Assembly (NCBI RefSeq): GCF_018588585.1 | Contig: NZ_JAEUFG010000028.1 | Location: 1 to 48,106, forward strand | Length of the DNA: 48,106 nucleotides | Direction of reading: 5' to 3' | Origin: Bacillus sp. SM2101 | Lineage (GTDB): Bacteria > Bacillota > Bacilli > Bacillales > SM2101 | Part shown: piece after piece, positions 8,590 through 17,678 of the stretch | Layout: each line of letters opens with the position of its first letter | Numbering within the stretch: position 1 is the first letter of the stretch | Notes under the pieces: generated by a model | Databases searched by the model: none | What the model was told of the DNA's origin: nothing | The model's input: only the letters and a program-made list of their open reading frames with translations | Position numbers and translations under genes: made by a program

Positions 8590-9479
8590 TTGATCAGCTC
8601 CTTTTTTTGATATTCGTTTTTTAGAAGCTGGTCAAAATAGGTTAGAAGCTTTGATCTTAATTCGGGTCTTTGAAGCCCAATTTCTGCTATAGCTTTTGTA
8701 TATCCCAGCTGATCTCCTATATCATATCGATTCCCTTGCAGCTCAATGGCCATTAGTCCATCTTTTTTGCAAACGTGTCGTAATCCATCTGTCAGCTGTA
8801 TTTCATTACCGGCTCCTCTTTCAATTGTTTCTAAAATAGGAAAAATTGAAGGATTTAAAATATACCTTCCTAATATAGCTAAATTACTAGGGGCTTGCTC
8901 TAAATCGGGTTTCTCAATTAGATCATGAATATGATAAACATCGTCTTTTTTATTACTTGGATTAATAATTCCATATTTACTCACATCTGCAAGTGGCACC
9001 TGTTGCACTCCTACGATCGGAACGCCAGTTCTTTCATATACATTCATCATTTGCTTGATCGCTGGAGGTTTAGAAATCATAATATCATCACCTAGTAAGA
9101 CTGCAAATGGGTCATCCCCAATAAATTGCTTTGCACAAAGCACCGCATGTCCTAAGCCCAATGGCTCTTTTTGACGAATATAATAAATATTTGCCATTGA
9201 TGATATAGACTGTACTTCCTTCAATTGAGCTAATTTTCCTTTTTCTTCTAACATACGCTCTAGCTCTGTAGATTTATCAAAATGGTCTTCAATCGATTTC
9301 TTGTTTTTTCCTGTAACAAATATAATACTTTCAATACCTGCTTGAACAGCTTCCTCTACGATATATTGCACTGCAGGCTTGCCAACTACTGGGAGCATTT
9401 CTTTAGGTTGAGCTTTTGTTGCTGGTAAAAATCGTGTCCCAAGCCCTGCTACTGGAATGACTGCTTTTTTTATCTTCAT
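8586..9479 (-). CDS. galU: UTP-glucose-1-phosphate uridylyltransferase
   Basis: The 297-residue enzyme makes UDP-glucose from glucose-1-phosphate and UTP. The nucleotidyltransferase signature GLGTRFLPATKAQPKEMLPV occupies residues 12-31. The LLGDDIM metal site and the VEEAVQAGIESIIFVTG segment are also present. It is equivalent to the Bacillus GtaB/YngB type. Its start overlaps the GtrA-like gene by four bases and its end overlaps galE by four bases. Confidence 0.92.
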   Translation of the reverse strand: MKIKKAVIPVAGLGTRFLPATKAQPKEMLPVVGKPAVQYIVEEAVQAGIESIIFVTGKNKKSIEDHFDKSTELERMLEEKGKLAQLKEVQSISSMANIYYIRQKEPLGLGHAVLCAKQFIGDDPFAVLLGDDIMISKPPAIKQMMNVYERTGVPIVGVQQVPLADVSKYGIINPSNKKDDVYHIHDLIEKPDLEQAPSNLAILGRYILNPSIFPILETIERGAGNEIQLTDGLRHVCKKDGLMAIELQGNRYDIGDQLGYTKAIAEIGLQRPELRSKLLTYFDQLLKNEYQKKELIK

Positions 9480-9880
9480 ACACTTTCGCCTCTTTCTTCA
9501 GAATTTTTAAAAACCCAAATTTGATTGCCAATAAAGTTAATAAATACACCAAAGCCTGTCACGATCAATTTGCTTAATAATAATTGCAAGTTTAATTCGT
9601 TGTATAATAATGCAAGTAGGATTGAAGTAATTACTATAGTTATAAAGTTGACTAAGATAAATTTAACAACCTCGGTTATTTCAACTCTTCCTTGCTGCTG
9701 AAATGTCCATGACCTATTAAGCAAATAGCTATTAAGCAAACCACCTCCATAGGAGATGATTTGCGCTATTAAATAATTCATGCCCATAGCAATCAATAGT
9801 GAAAATATTGCAAAATCGATGCCTGTGTTAATCCCACCAACAATACTAAATTTCAGAAAACGTTTTCCTTTGTTATTCAT
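9476..9880 (-). CDS. GtrA-family membrane protein (polyprenyl-linked sugar flippase candidate)
   Basis: This small protein has four predicted membrane helices and starts with FLKFSIVGGINTGIDFAIF, typical of GtrA/DPMS3-like proteins that help move lipid-linked sugars across the membrane. I chose the ATG at 9880, whose ATGAATAA overlaps the preceding glycosyltransferase stop by eight bases. An in-frame ATG at 9910 would add ten residues. Its place between the GT2 enzyme and GalU supports a lipid-carrier step in surface glycosylation. Confidence 0.85.
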   Translation of the reverse strand: MNNKGKRFLKFSIVGGINTGIDFAIFSLLIAMGMNYLIAQIISYGGGLLNSYLLNRSWTFQQQGRVEITEVVKFILVNFITIVITSILLALLYNELNLQLLLSKLIVTGFGVFINFIGNQIWVFKNSEERGESV

Positions 9881-10850
9881 GAACAACACTACTTGTGACT
9901 TTTCTTTCATGCCGTTCTACACCATAGCTGTCACTAACAATATATAGAGGACGATTCTTTGTTTCATCGTAAATACGACCAATATATTCGCCAATCACTC
10001 CTAACAAGATGAGAATAATGCCGCTGAAGAACAGTTGAATAATGATAAGTGAAGCCCAACCATCTACTGTACTATTTGTAAATAGTTTTTGGTAGATAAC
10101 AAATACCATATATAGAAAGGCCGTGATGGATAAAAATCCACCTGTATAGCCTGCTAGCTTTAAAGGTTTATAGGAAAAGGTTGTAATGCCATCTAACGAT
10201 AATTTAAGCATTTTTTTTAATGGATATTTTGTCTCCCCAGCCAACCGTTCATTTCGTACATATTCTACAGCTGTTTGTCGAAACCCAACCCAACTTATTA
10301 AACCTCGTACAAAACGGTTTTTTTCTTGAATCCCTTTCATCTCATTACATACTTTACGATCTATTAAACGAAAATCACCTGTATCAACAGGAATATCAAT
10401 ATCTGTTGAAGCCCTTAATACACGATAAAATAAAGTTGCTGTTAGTTTTTTAAAGAGCGTTTCTCCCTCGCGTTTGATCCGTTTTGCGTATACCACATCG
10501 AATCCTTGCTTCCATTTTTCTATCATTTGTAAAATTAATTCAGGCGGGTCCTGTAGGTCAGCATCAATCACTACAATGGCATCACCATTTGCATAATCCA
10601 TCCCTGCTGTAATTGCGATTTGATGACCAAAATTTCTAGCAAAATTAATTAGCTTTACTGATGGATCATCTTCACAGAAATTTTTTATTATAGAAGCAGT
10701 GTTATCTTGACTACCATCATTGACGAACAATAATTCATAAACTTCGGCTGTACTTTCCATAACTTCTTTTAAACGACGGTACGTCTCATGAATAACAGAT
10801 TCTTCATTGTAGACTGGGACAATAATAGAATACCTAACATGCTCATTCAT
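9873..10850 (-). CDS. Family 2 glycosyltransferase, YkcC/YkoT/DPM-like
   Basis: The 325-residue enzyme has an N-terminal GT-A domain: SIIVPVYNEE (8-17), FVNDGSQDNT, VIDADLQDPPE with the metal-binding acidic motif, and TGDFRLIDRKV. It ends with two C-terminal membrane helices (about 232-255 and 268-290). Such enzymes charge undecaprenyl phosphate with a sugar for a GT-C partner. The gene is 4 bp from the ArnT-like gene, the usual pairing (YkcB-YkcC, YkoS-YkoT). Confidence 0.88.
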   Translation of the reverse strand: MNEHVRYSIIVPVYNEESVIHETYRRLKEVMESTAEVYELLFVNDGSQDNTASIIKNFCEDDPSVKLINFARNFGHQIAITAGMDYANGDAIVVIDADLQDPPELILQMIEKWKQGFDVVYAKRIKREGETLFKKLTATLFYRVLRASTDIDIPVDTGDFRLIDRKVCNEMKGIQEKNRFVRGLISWVGFRQTAVEYVRNERLAGETKYPLKKMLKLSLDGITTFSYKPLKLAGYTGGFLSITAFLYMVFVIYQKLFTNSTVDGWASLIIIQLFFSGIILILLGVIGEYIGRIYDETKNRPLYIVSDSYGVERHERKVTSSVVHE

Positions 10851-10854
10851 CGGC

Positions 10855-12858
10855 TTAATCCACCTCCGTAATTTTGAATAACGTCATCGTTCCGCTCATT
10901 TGGGATTCATTAGAAGTAGATTGCCATTGATCCTTAGGAATTTCCGTGCCATGTTCTTTGATCCAATCTTCTACACCCGAACCTCTACCCATAAGTTCAG
11001 ATGTCAATATAAAGTATTTAACCTTCCCTTCCTTGACCATGTCACTAAGCTGTTCAACCGTTAAAATTGAATCGGTTCCACTAAATCCTCCCATAGCCAT
11101 TACTGCCTCACCTGTTTCGATAATGTATGGAGCTGCCGTAGTTGCTTTCGCAGTAGCAAACAAAAACTCTTCGCCTGTATTATTTTCTGTTAAATACTCG
11201 ATTGTTTTCGGGTCAGCTTCACCAATCATCATTTGTGCCATACCTTGTGTATTTTTTATATCAGGTCCTGCCGCCGGAAGCATAGCCATTCCACCATAAA
11301 GCATCGGTGTCGTTGACCAATAGAAAGGTGCAATTAATAAGACTAGAAGACTAGCTATAGATGTAAGATATGAGAACTTATTATTTTTTTTCATTATAAA
11401 CAATGCTAATGACAAACCTATACCTAAGAAAGCAACAACTAAAGGTAATCCAAATCCAATTTCTATTACATTTGCCATCAAAATGTATAGCTCAAATAGT
11501 GTAGTAACTAAAATAGCAATTGGTAAGAGCCGTTTTTGCCAGCCATTATGATTAAGATATGATTTTACTAATTCCATCCAACCTATACCTGTAAGTGCAG
11601 CTATTGGAGGAGCAAGCATGACGAGATAGTATGAATGGAAAAAGGATGCTACACTGAAAAAGGCTGCTATAGGTATAAACCATAATAACCAAAATAATAT
11701 TTGGCTATTTTCTCGTGTTATATTTCTTAAGGTTCTCATCTTCATAAGCAATCCGATACTTGCTATCAATATAAATGGAATGAACCAACTAATCTGATCT
11801 GATAGGGCTGTACTAAATAATCTTAGCAATCCAGGTTCACCAGTATCGTCCATTTGGCGAGCGCCACCCATCATTGGATTATTACCACTTTGTATACCTT
11901 CTCCACTTTCCATTTGTTCTTGCATTTCTTTCATTCTTTCTTCCATCTCTGGAGTCATCTGCCCATTTGGTGGTCCCCCACCAGGCATACCACCTCTACT
12001 TCTATTTGGTGACATTTGTTGAGGGGTACCATTTCCTTCCTCGATAGATACAGCGTCAGAACCGCCTTTCTGTAAACCAATTAAGCGAGAAATCCCGTTA
12101 TAACCGAAAGCTAATTCTAAGACGGAATTTGTTTGACTGCTTCCAACATAAGGCCTATTCTCTTCTGGAGTAAGTTCAACTATGACCGCCCATGATAATG
12201 AAACGACCAATAAAACAACTGTTGCACCAGATAGTATTTTCGCCTTCCTCTTCCAATCAATTTTTGTTGCTAACAAATAAAATAAATAAAAAGCAGGTAA
12301 AACCATGAATGCTTGAAGCATTTTCATATTGAACCCTATGCCAATTACAGCAAATGAACCAATGAGCCATAGAGCCTTTTCATTCTTCACAGCTTTAAAT
12401 AATACCCAAGTAGCTAAAAGCAACGTAAATACTAAAAGACTATCAATATTATTCGTACGACTCACAGCTGCTGCGATAGGCGTACATGCCATGACTAAAC
12501 TGGCAATTCTAGCTGCTGTAGTACCAAAAGATGGTTTTATGAGAACATACATCAATATTACCGAGCCTATTCCAGCTAGTGCTTGTGGTAATATGACACT
12601 CCAACCATCATATCCAAAAATAAATGCACTAATGGTCTGAATCCAAAACGCAACTGGTGGTTTATCCACTGTTACATAGCCTGCAGCATCAAAGGATGCG
12701 AAAAAGAAATTTTCAAAGCTTTGCATCATACTGTTCACAGCTGCAGTGTAATATGGATTGGCATAATCATCTGTCCATATGTTAAAAATGTTCAGTACAG
12801 CAGCTAATAGAATAATAAGTATGAGTATATAATCTGGATTTTTTACATGCTTAAGCAT
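10855..12858 (-). CDS. ArnT/PMT-type GT-C membrane glycosyltransferase, YkcB-like
   Basis: The 667-residue polytopic protein has an N-terminal region typical of the GT39/GT83 class (YYTAAVNSMMQSFENFFFASFDAAGYVTVDKPP: an acidic first loop followed by a DKPP motif), about a dozen membrane helices and a C-terminal extracytoplasmic domain. A Gly/Met/Pro-rich loop (about 275-345, GGMPGGGPPNG, PEMEERMKEMQEQM) interrupts the membrane part, as in YkcB-like proteins. It probably transfers a sugar from a polyprenyl carrier to an envelope acceptor outside the membrane. It is the first gene of the seven-gene unit. Confidence 0.88.
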   Translation of the reverse strand: MLKHVKNPDYILILIILLAAVLNIFNIWTDDYANPYYTAAVNSMMQSFENFFFASFDAAGYVTVDKPPVAFWIQTISAFIFGYDGWSVILPQALAGIGSVILMYVLIKPSFGTTAARIASLVMACTPIAAAVSRTNNIDSLLVFTLLLATWVLFKAVKNEKALWLIGSFAVIGIGFNMKMLQAFMVLPAFYLFYLLATKIDWKRKAKILSGATVVLLVVSLSWAVIVELTPEENRPYVGSSQTNSVLELAFGYNGISRLIGLQKGGSDAVSIEEGNGTPQQMSPNRSRGGMPGGGPPNGQMTPEMEERMKEMQEQMESGEGIQSGNNPMMGGARQMDDTGEPGLLRLFSTALSDQISWFIPFILIASIGLLMKMRTLRNITRENSQILFWLLWFIPIAAFFSVASFFHSYYLVMLAPPIAALTGIGWMELVKSYLNHNGWQKRLLPIAILVTTLFELYILMANVIEIGFGLPLVVAFLGIGLSLALFIMKKNNKFSYLTSIASLLVLLIAPFYWSTTPMLYGGMAMLPAAGPDIKNTQGMAQMMIGEADPKTIEYLTENNTGEEFLFATAKATTAAPYIIETGEAVMAMGGFSGTDSILTVEQLSDMVKEGKVKYFILTSELMGRGSGVEDWIKEHGTEIPKDQWQSTSNESQMSGTMTLFKITEVD

Positions 12859-12892
12859 CTAGTTAATCACTCCTTTAAATTATCTGACTACA

Positions 12893-12924
12893 ATTTATCA
12901 TCTGAATATGAACTGATTATGAAC
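12893..12924 (-). promoter_or_regulatory. Tandem 11-bp repeat operator and promoter of the glycosylation/TCS operon
   Basis: On the minus strand GTTCATAATCA (12924-12914) is followed without a gap by GTTCATATTCA (12913-12903), 10 of 11 bases identical and in helical phase. A -10-like GATAAA lies a few bases downstream (12899-12894) and no good -35 is visible, as expected for an activator-dependent promoter. OmpR-family regulators typically bind such head-to-tail repeats, and the operon encodes one. The regulator-site link is inferred. Confidence 0.58.
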
Positions 12925-13351
12925 GAGTGTAACGAAATGGTAGAATTTACTTCTTACTTAAATTGATAGGAATGTTAATTTTTGTGGCTTTATAGGTTTC
13001 TTGCTATTAAGCACTTGGAATTTATTAGTTTGCAACGAATTTTGCAAACAAATTGGTATGTATATTTCATCCAAGGTTGAACGGTCTTCATATTTTATAG
13101 ATGAAAATATGTTCTACTGTATTATTCTCTTTTAACGACTGAGAACAAGTATGCAATACACGTAGTCATTTTTTAGTCGTCTCATCTTTTTTCATATAAC
13201 ACATCTAACATCGGTTTAGAATTGTAAGCCTAGAAAATTAGGTCAGCTACTACACAGTGCTATACATCGTTTAATGAATGATACAGAAACTTGACATTCT
13301 AAGATGAAAATGATTTTTCTTGGTTACATTCTCTTAAAATATAATTCTGAG
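12925..13351. other. Intergenic region between divergent units
   Basis: No gene is visible between the operon operator and the padR promoter. The sequence is AT-rich and I could not support any other element. Confidence 0.4.
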
Positions 13352-13379
13352 TTGCTACTAAGTAGTAATATGGTATAAT
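13352..13379 (+). promoter_or_regulatory. Sigma-A promoter of the padR-like gene with internal palindrome
   Basis: TTGCTA (13352-13357) and TATAAT (13374-13379) are spaced 16 bp. The spacer begins inside a palindrome TACTA-AG-TAGTA (13356-13367), a plausible autoregulatory PadR operator. An 18-bp stretch covering the -35 (13344-13361) recurs at 14849-14866. Confidence 0.6.
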
Positions 13380-13399
13380 TTTATAAAAGGAGGGATAAT

Positions 13400-13771
13400 A
13401 TGGATAAGTCTAGTGAACCTAAACGATTTGCCTTAAATATGAGTGCAGCTCAATTTGTTAAATTTTATATATTGTATTTGTTGACAACGAGGTTAACGAT
13501 GTATAGTGAACAATTTAAAAAAGAATTTCGCACGCTCGGTGGCCAGTGGTGCCCTGCCCCATCAACGCTTCTGAATACGCTTGCTCAAATGACTGAAGAT
13601 GGCCTACTAACTAGAGAAGTTCATATTAAAGGTAAGAGACAGAGGATTTATTTGTATCAATTAACGAATTCTGGGAAAGAAGAGTTTGATGTTTTGAAGA
13701 AAAAATACTATAGTATTTTTGAAGAACAACGGAAGGTATTAGATAAAGTCATGACGCAAGTGTATAAATGA
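13400..13771 (+). CDS. PadR-family transcriptional regulator
   Basis: The 123-residue protein has a winged-helix domain (about 18-85: FYILYLLTTRLTMYSEQFKKEF, then CPAPSTLLNTLAQMTEDGLLTRE as recognition helix, then a wing KRQRIYLYQLTNSGKEEF). A C-terminal dimerisation helix completes the PadR plan. AGGAGGG precedes the ATG. No effector gene lies next to it, so its targets may be distant or only itself. Confidence 0.82.
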   Translation: MDKSSEPKRFALNMSAAQFVKFYILYLLTTRLTMYSEQFKKEFRTLGGQWCPAPSTLLNTLAQMTEDGLLTREVHIKGKRQRIYLYQLTNSGKEEFDVLKKKYYSIFEEQRKVLDKVMTQVYK

Positions 13772-14054
13772 TAGATGTTTTCACTAGAATAGAAGTCGAG
13801 TAAAAAAGCGAACAACGTCATAAAAGATAAAAAATTAACTTTCATCCTTACTAAGCAATCGGGCGATGTCGAACATCACCAGGTTGCTGCTTATTTGCAT
13901 TACTGAAGGCGAAGACAAATTGTATTTATCGGGCAATTTATAGGATTTATAGGTCAAAATTTAATTTTATTGGGTTAAATTCATTAGTTTATCGGTCTAA
14001 GCCAAATACATATAGGCATTCGACAAACTAGATACAGATGTTAACATCATTAAT

Positions 14055-14522
14055 TTAAGGGTTTGTTTGAAGTTCCTCATATGATCCATCGTAAGGGTTA
14101 AATAAAAAAGATATAGTTTCACCATCTTTCGTACATGTAATTACGTAAAACCTGATCCCTTCATCCTTGTCCTCTATTGATTTCCTGTTATTGTTTACAA
14201 TAGTAACGAATTCGTTATCCGCAACCTCCTTTTGTGCCTGAACAAATGAGTATTCTGGCTTTGTCATAAAAAAACTAATAGGCAGAAAAATTAATATGAA
14301 CATACTAAGGCCTATTTTCTTAACGAAATGGCTAGTAATTGCTTTTTGATCTAAATTTGAAATTTCTTTAAATATTATGATTCCTGCCATAGTTAATAAA
14401 ACTACATGGACTGAAATTGGTGCTAATGAAACATATTTTTTAGCTTGAGTCATAAAATACACCAATTCTATTATACAAACCCCAATAACAAATAAGATAA
14501 TGGCCAATTTTTTTCTCAACAT
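14055..14522 (-). CDS. Small membrane protein of unknown function
   Basis: The 155-residue protein has three predicted membrane helices (about 7-25, 35-51 and 70-87). A C-terminal soluble part of about 65 residues (SFVQAQKEVADNEFVTIVNNN, then a beta hairpin IRFYVITC and ISFLFNPYDGSYEEL) looks PepSY-like in its helix-strand pattern and in ending near a DGS(Y/W) turn, but this is only a resemblance. An AGGAGAGAGT ribosome binding site supports the ATG. No partner gene is evident. Confidence 0.6.
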   Translation of the reverse strand: MLRKKLAIILFVIGVCIIELVYFMTQAKKYVSLAPISVHVVLLTMAGIIIFKEISNLDQKAITSHFVKKIGLSMFILIFLPISFFMTKPEYSFVQAQKEVADNEFVTIVNNNRKSIEDKDEGIRFYVITCTKDGETISFLFNPYDGSYEELQTNP

Positions 14523-14900
14523 ACTCTCTCCTCTTATTAATACTAGGATTTAAACCATGTTTCTAAATTGAAAGATAATAAATGTGTTTTAGCTGCTAAC
14601 AACTTGTCTCATTAAACTACCGACATACAGGTTTGCGGTTTCCCCCACTCATTTTCTAGCTACACCATCGATAATAAGCCCCTTTTCACGCCTCGTTCGC
14701 TAATATTATCTTTGTTCAGCTATCCACAATTAATGAAACGGATACTGCACTATTACAACATTTTATCCATCGAGTATTTTTTTATTTTCCTAGACTTCAT
14801 GTTAATAGTTGAGTATTATATTTTTTGTTACTAATCATCTGTTTGTTTATTCTGAGTTGCTACTAAATAGAAATAAAGAATTAAATTAAACACGATGTAA
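14523..14900. other. Intergenic region with a repeated promoter-like fragment
   Basis: No gene is visible. Bases 14849-14866 repeat the 18 bp that cover the padR -35 region (ATTCTGAGTTGCTACTAA), but no open reading frame follows here. Confidence 0.5.
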
Positions 14901-14925
14901 AAAACAACCTTTGATTAAGGTTGTT
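14897..14925 (-). terminator. Intrinsic terminator behind the HisK_N kinase gene
   Basis: Read on the minus strand, AACAACCTT/AAGGTTGTT forms a stem followed by six T residues. It lies about 170 bp downstream of the kinase stop codon. A second imperfect hairpin lies at about 15014-15061. Confidence 0.6.
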
Positions 14926-15097
14926 ATAAATTTAATAACTAGAAAGCAGTAGTATTAAGATACCATTGAAAAAGGTTTGTTTTTAACATTCCTTGTCTTG
15001 GTAAATCTTGTTTTTAGCTGGTTTCCCTATGAGGAAATCTCATTCCCTCTGAGCTTTTTTCCATAACAACAAAACATTATTATACTTCAACTATTTA

Positions 15098-16231
15098 TTA
15101 TGAAATGGCGCTTCTATCCTTTTTGACAAACAAAGGAAGTCTAATAGAAAATGTAGTTAACTTTTCATCAGAAACACAACTAATCTCTCCCTCATGTTTG
15201 TTAATTATTTTCTTACAAATATACAAACCAATTCCAGTACCTAATTCTTTAGTCGTAAAAAACGGTTCAAAAATCACAGCAATGATCTCTTTAGGAATGA
15301 CAGGACCATTGTTTGAAATAGTAATTTCAGCTTTACCATCAGATGTATTACAGTCAATATTCATTATTTTTGTGTGTCTAACATATTGCAATGCGTCTAT
15401 AGAGTTTAATAGGATGTTTAAAAAAACTTGCCTAAGCTCCTCTTTATTTGCAAAAACACTAATATCAGAATGAATATTTTTAGTAACTTTAACATCACCA
15501 TCTACAATGCTTGGATAAATGAAATTTAGTAGGTCATCAAACAATTTTGTCAAGGAAACTTCAAATTTGTCACCGTTTATTAATTCTTTTTTTGATACGT
15601 GAAGAAATTGAGTCACCCGTGAGTTTAATTGATGTAACTCATGTTCGATAATATCAATATATTTTATCGTTGGATATTCATTATTAATTAACTTTGTAAA
15701 ACCAATAACGGTTGTTAACGGATTTCTAAATTCATGTACAAAGCTTGAAGACATTTGCCCTAAAATGGTTAAGCGCTCTTTATGTGTTTGATCTATAAAT
15801 AAAGTTTTCTCCTCTAATTGCTCTTCCTTAATTTCTGTATACTTCCTTACTGTGTAATACGAGAATTGATCAAAAATTGTATTTATTTCTTCTAAAATTC
15901 GTATGAGTTGGTCGTAGGGAAACCCTGAGCTGATAATCCAGTTATTAATTTCTTTGCGTCCTTCATTAACATTAAATACTAAATCTCCAATATTAATGTT
16001 CGCTTCTACTCTTTCTGAAGCTACCTTGTACGCTAATTTTCGCACATCTCCCTCACTTAATGCGTTCTCCAATCTAAGCTTAACTAACTGAAACATTTTT
16101 TTACCGTTATTAATAACTTCTTCCTTATGTATATCACTATCTGAAATAAGCACACGTTGTCTCCAAGACTGTATAAAGGTTGAAACATTTTCATCTAAAA
16201 ATTGTACAATTTCCTTACGAATTGCATTCAT
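15098..16231 (-). CDS. Soluble histidine kinase with HisK_N sensor domain (sporulation-kinase-like)
   Basis: The 377-residue kinase has no membrane helix. Residues 1-130 resemble the HisK_N sensor (globin-like fold) of Bacillus anthracis BA2291 and of the pXO1-118 and pXO2-61 sporulation inhibitors. A short coiled-coil linker (about 131-150) leads to a HisKA domain with His166 in SSSFVHEFRNPLTT and a HATPase domain with NSIDAL, FEPFFTTKELGTGIGL and ICKKII. The EFRNPLTT box matches Spo0F-directed kinases. No response regulator is adjacent, as is usual for phosphorelay orphan kinases. A sporulation role is inferred. Confidence 0.82.
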   Translation of the reverse strand: MNAIRKEIVQFLDENVSTFIQSWRQRVLISDSDIHKEEVINNGKKMFQLVKLRLENALSEGDVRKLAYKVASERVEANINIGDLVFNVNEGRKEINNWIISSGFPYDQLIRILEEINTIFDQFSYYTVRKYTEIKEEQLEEKTLFIDQTHKERLTILGQMSSSFVHEFRNPLTTVIGFTKLINNEYPTIKYIDIIEHELHQLNSRVTQFLHVSKKELINGDKFEVSLTKLFDDLLNFIYPSIVDGDVKVTKNIHSDISVFANKEELRQVFLNILLNSIDALQYVRHTKIMNIDCNTSDGKAEITISNNGPVIPKEIIAVIFEPFFTTKELGTGIGLYICKKIINKHEGEISCVSDEKLTTFSIRLPLFVKKDRSAIS

Positions 16232-16761
16232 CCAATAGCCTCACTTTCTACTTATTTACCTCGTGAATAACTTGTATTGTGATTGTATCTATGTATTATT
16301 TTAGCAAAAGAATGAACTATAGTAAGAAAGGTTTTTTCTATCTTGGCTAATCTCCCATTGTTCATTTAATTATACATTTTTTACATCAATACTACTTTTT
16401 TGTACTAGAAAATAAATAATAAATACGTATAATCCTAGCTTTGGTGCATTTATAATCATGGCAACTGCATAAATTTAATTGTTGCACCCTAAATTAGGAT
16501 GTGTAGCAACTATGTTGTCGAAAAGAGCCTTAAATTTCAAACAATCCTTCAATGCTAGCCTTTTGCACAAGCGAATAGTAACCTTCTCCATAAAATACTC
16601 TAAAGAATATGTTTAGTACTTCATAGGCAATGAATCTACGAATGACAAAATATAACTTAAATTTTTTTCAATAATATTCCTGACTAGTACTGCAATAACA
16701 CATTTTGTTTTTATCCTATAGTACTAAATAAAATTCCTCATAAATGAAAGGGGGATTGCAA
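16232..16761. other. Intergenic region between divergent genes
   Basis: No gene is seen. There is a hairpin-forming stretch (GTTGC...GCAAC, 16481-16510) next to a copy of the dispersed GGCTnTTTTCG repeat (16504-16531, minus orientation). Confidence 0.4.
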
Positions 16762-17058
16762 ATGGATTTACCAGTTATTCCTGAATTAGGAAATATAGAT
16801 AAGGATCAAGCATTATGGTTTTTATTACAAGCTCTTACAGAAAACGAAATAGCTTTAGCACGACTTATGGAAGCGGAAGCTAATAAAGTAACGATGGCAT
16901 TTACTGCTTTTAAGAATCAAACCATTAACACAGCTGAGTTACTTGCTATTTCTGAAAGTGTTCAGCGTACACTTACTTGCGTAAATCAACAACAAATCCT
17001 TTTAAACAATAAGCTTTATGATATAAGACAATTGATTACAAAGTTAAATATTAATTAA
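16762..17058 (+). CDS. Small helical protein, paralogue of the next gene
   Basis: This 98-residue, mostly alpha-helical protein starts MDLPVIPELGN and has an LLQALTENEIALARLMEAEA helix (about 22-41). I chose ATG 16762 because GGGGG lies ten bases in front; an earlier ATG at 16744 lacks a site. It resembles small Bacillus proteins with an EE(I/L)ALAHI(I/M)NAEGEK helix that, from memory, occur near collagen-like spore genes. Its function is unknown. It carries one Cys, in the TLTCVNQQ segment. Confidence 0.65.
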   Translation: MDLPVIPELGNIDKDQALWFLLQALTENEIALARLMEAEANKVTMAFTAFKNQTINTAELLAISESVQRTLTCVNQQQILLNNKLYDIRQLITKLNIN

Positions 17059-17256
17059 TATATTCGGGAAGTTTACCGATTTCCCTCTATTGTAGTTTTT
17101 TTTACACTTATAAAAAATTGCTACTAGTACGTTTCTAGTACAAAAATACAATTTGATCTTCCCTTAAAAAGAAATAGACATTTAAACAAGCAATATCTAT
17201 CAATCAACATACAAATGTAGTGTAAGACAATACAATAAAGAAGGAGGGATTTAATA

Positions 17257-17547
17257 ATGGGAATGCCTGTTGCACCTACTTTACCTGATTATGATAAAGA
17301 GAATGTTCTATTATTTTTATTAGTTACAGTTGGTTTTGAGGAGTTAGCGTTGGCACATATAATGAATGCTGAAGGCGAAAAAATCCAAGCTGCTGTGGCG
17401 GCATTTGAATCGCAAAGGCTAGTAACGATTCGTGATTTATTAGATGTCAATAGTAATGTAGCTGAAACATTAAAACGTGTATTGCAAAAAGAAATCCTAC
17501 TAGACTTTAAGATAGATGACGTTAAGGAATTATTAGAAGAGCGTTAA
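17257..17547 (+). CDS. Small helical protein with EELALAHIMNAEGEK motif
   Basis: The 96-residue protein is alpha-helical, with LLVTVGFEELALAHIMNAEG at about 22-41, then ESQRLVTIRDLLDVNSNVAETLKRVLQKEILLDFKI. It is paralogous to the 16762 gene in order and spacing of helices. A strong AGGAGGGA site precedes the ATG, and a good terminator follows. The family function is unknown to me; a sporulation or spore-surface context is an inference. Confidence 0.68.
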   Translation: MGMPVAPTLPDYDKENVLLFLLVTVGFEELALAHIMNAEGEKIQAAVAAFESQRLVTIRDLLDVNSNVAETLKRVLQKEILLDFKIDDVKELLEER

Positions 17548-17567
17548 CTATTAAACTTGCAATAGCA

Positions 17568-17605
17568 AGAAACACACTCCTCTTTTATGTAGGAGTGTGT
17601 TTCTA
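17568..17605 (+). terminator. Intrinsic terminator behind the small helical protein pair
   Basis: A 14-bp perfect stem AGAAACACACTCCT/AGGAGTGTGTTTCT encloses a 9-nt loop directly behind the stop codon of the second small gene. The T-run is short, but the stem is strong. Confidence 0.8.
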
Positions 17606-17678
17606 ACCAAGTGTTGTATGAAAGCATATATCCATAGTGCAACGAAATATACTATTTATCTTTTCACCTAAAACTAGC

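Noticed and set aside
15014-15061. Imperfect hairpin ending in AGCTTTTTT downstream of the kinase gene
   Set aside because: Many mismatches, and its T-run points along the plus strand, where no gene ends nearby.
17064-17100. GGGAA/TTCCC hairpin between the two small helical genes as terminator
   Set aside because: Five-base stem with the T-run about ten bases away; too weak to call.
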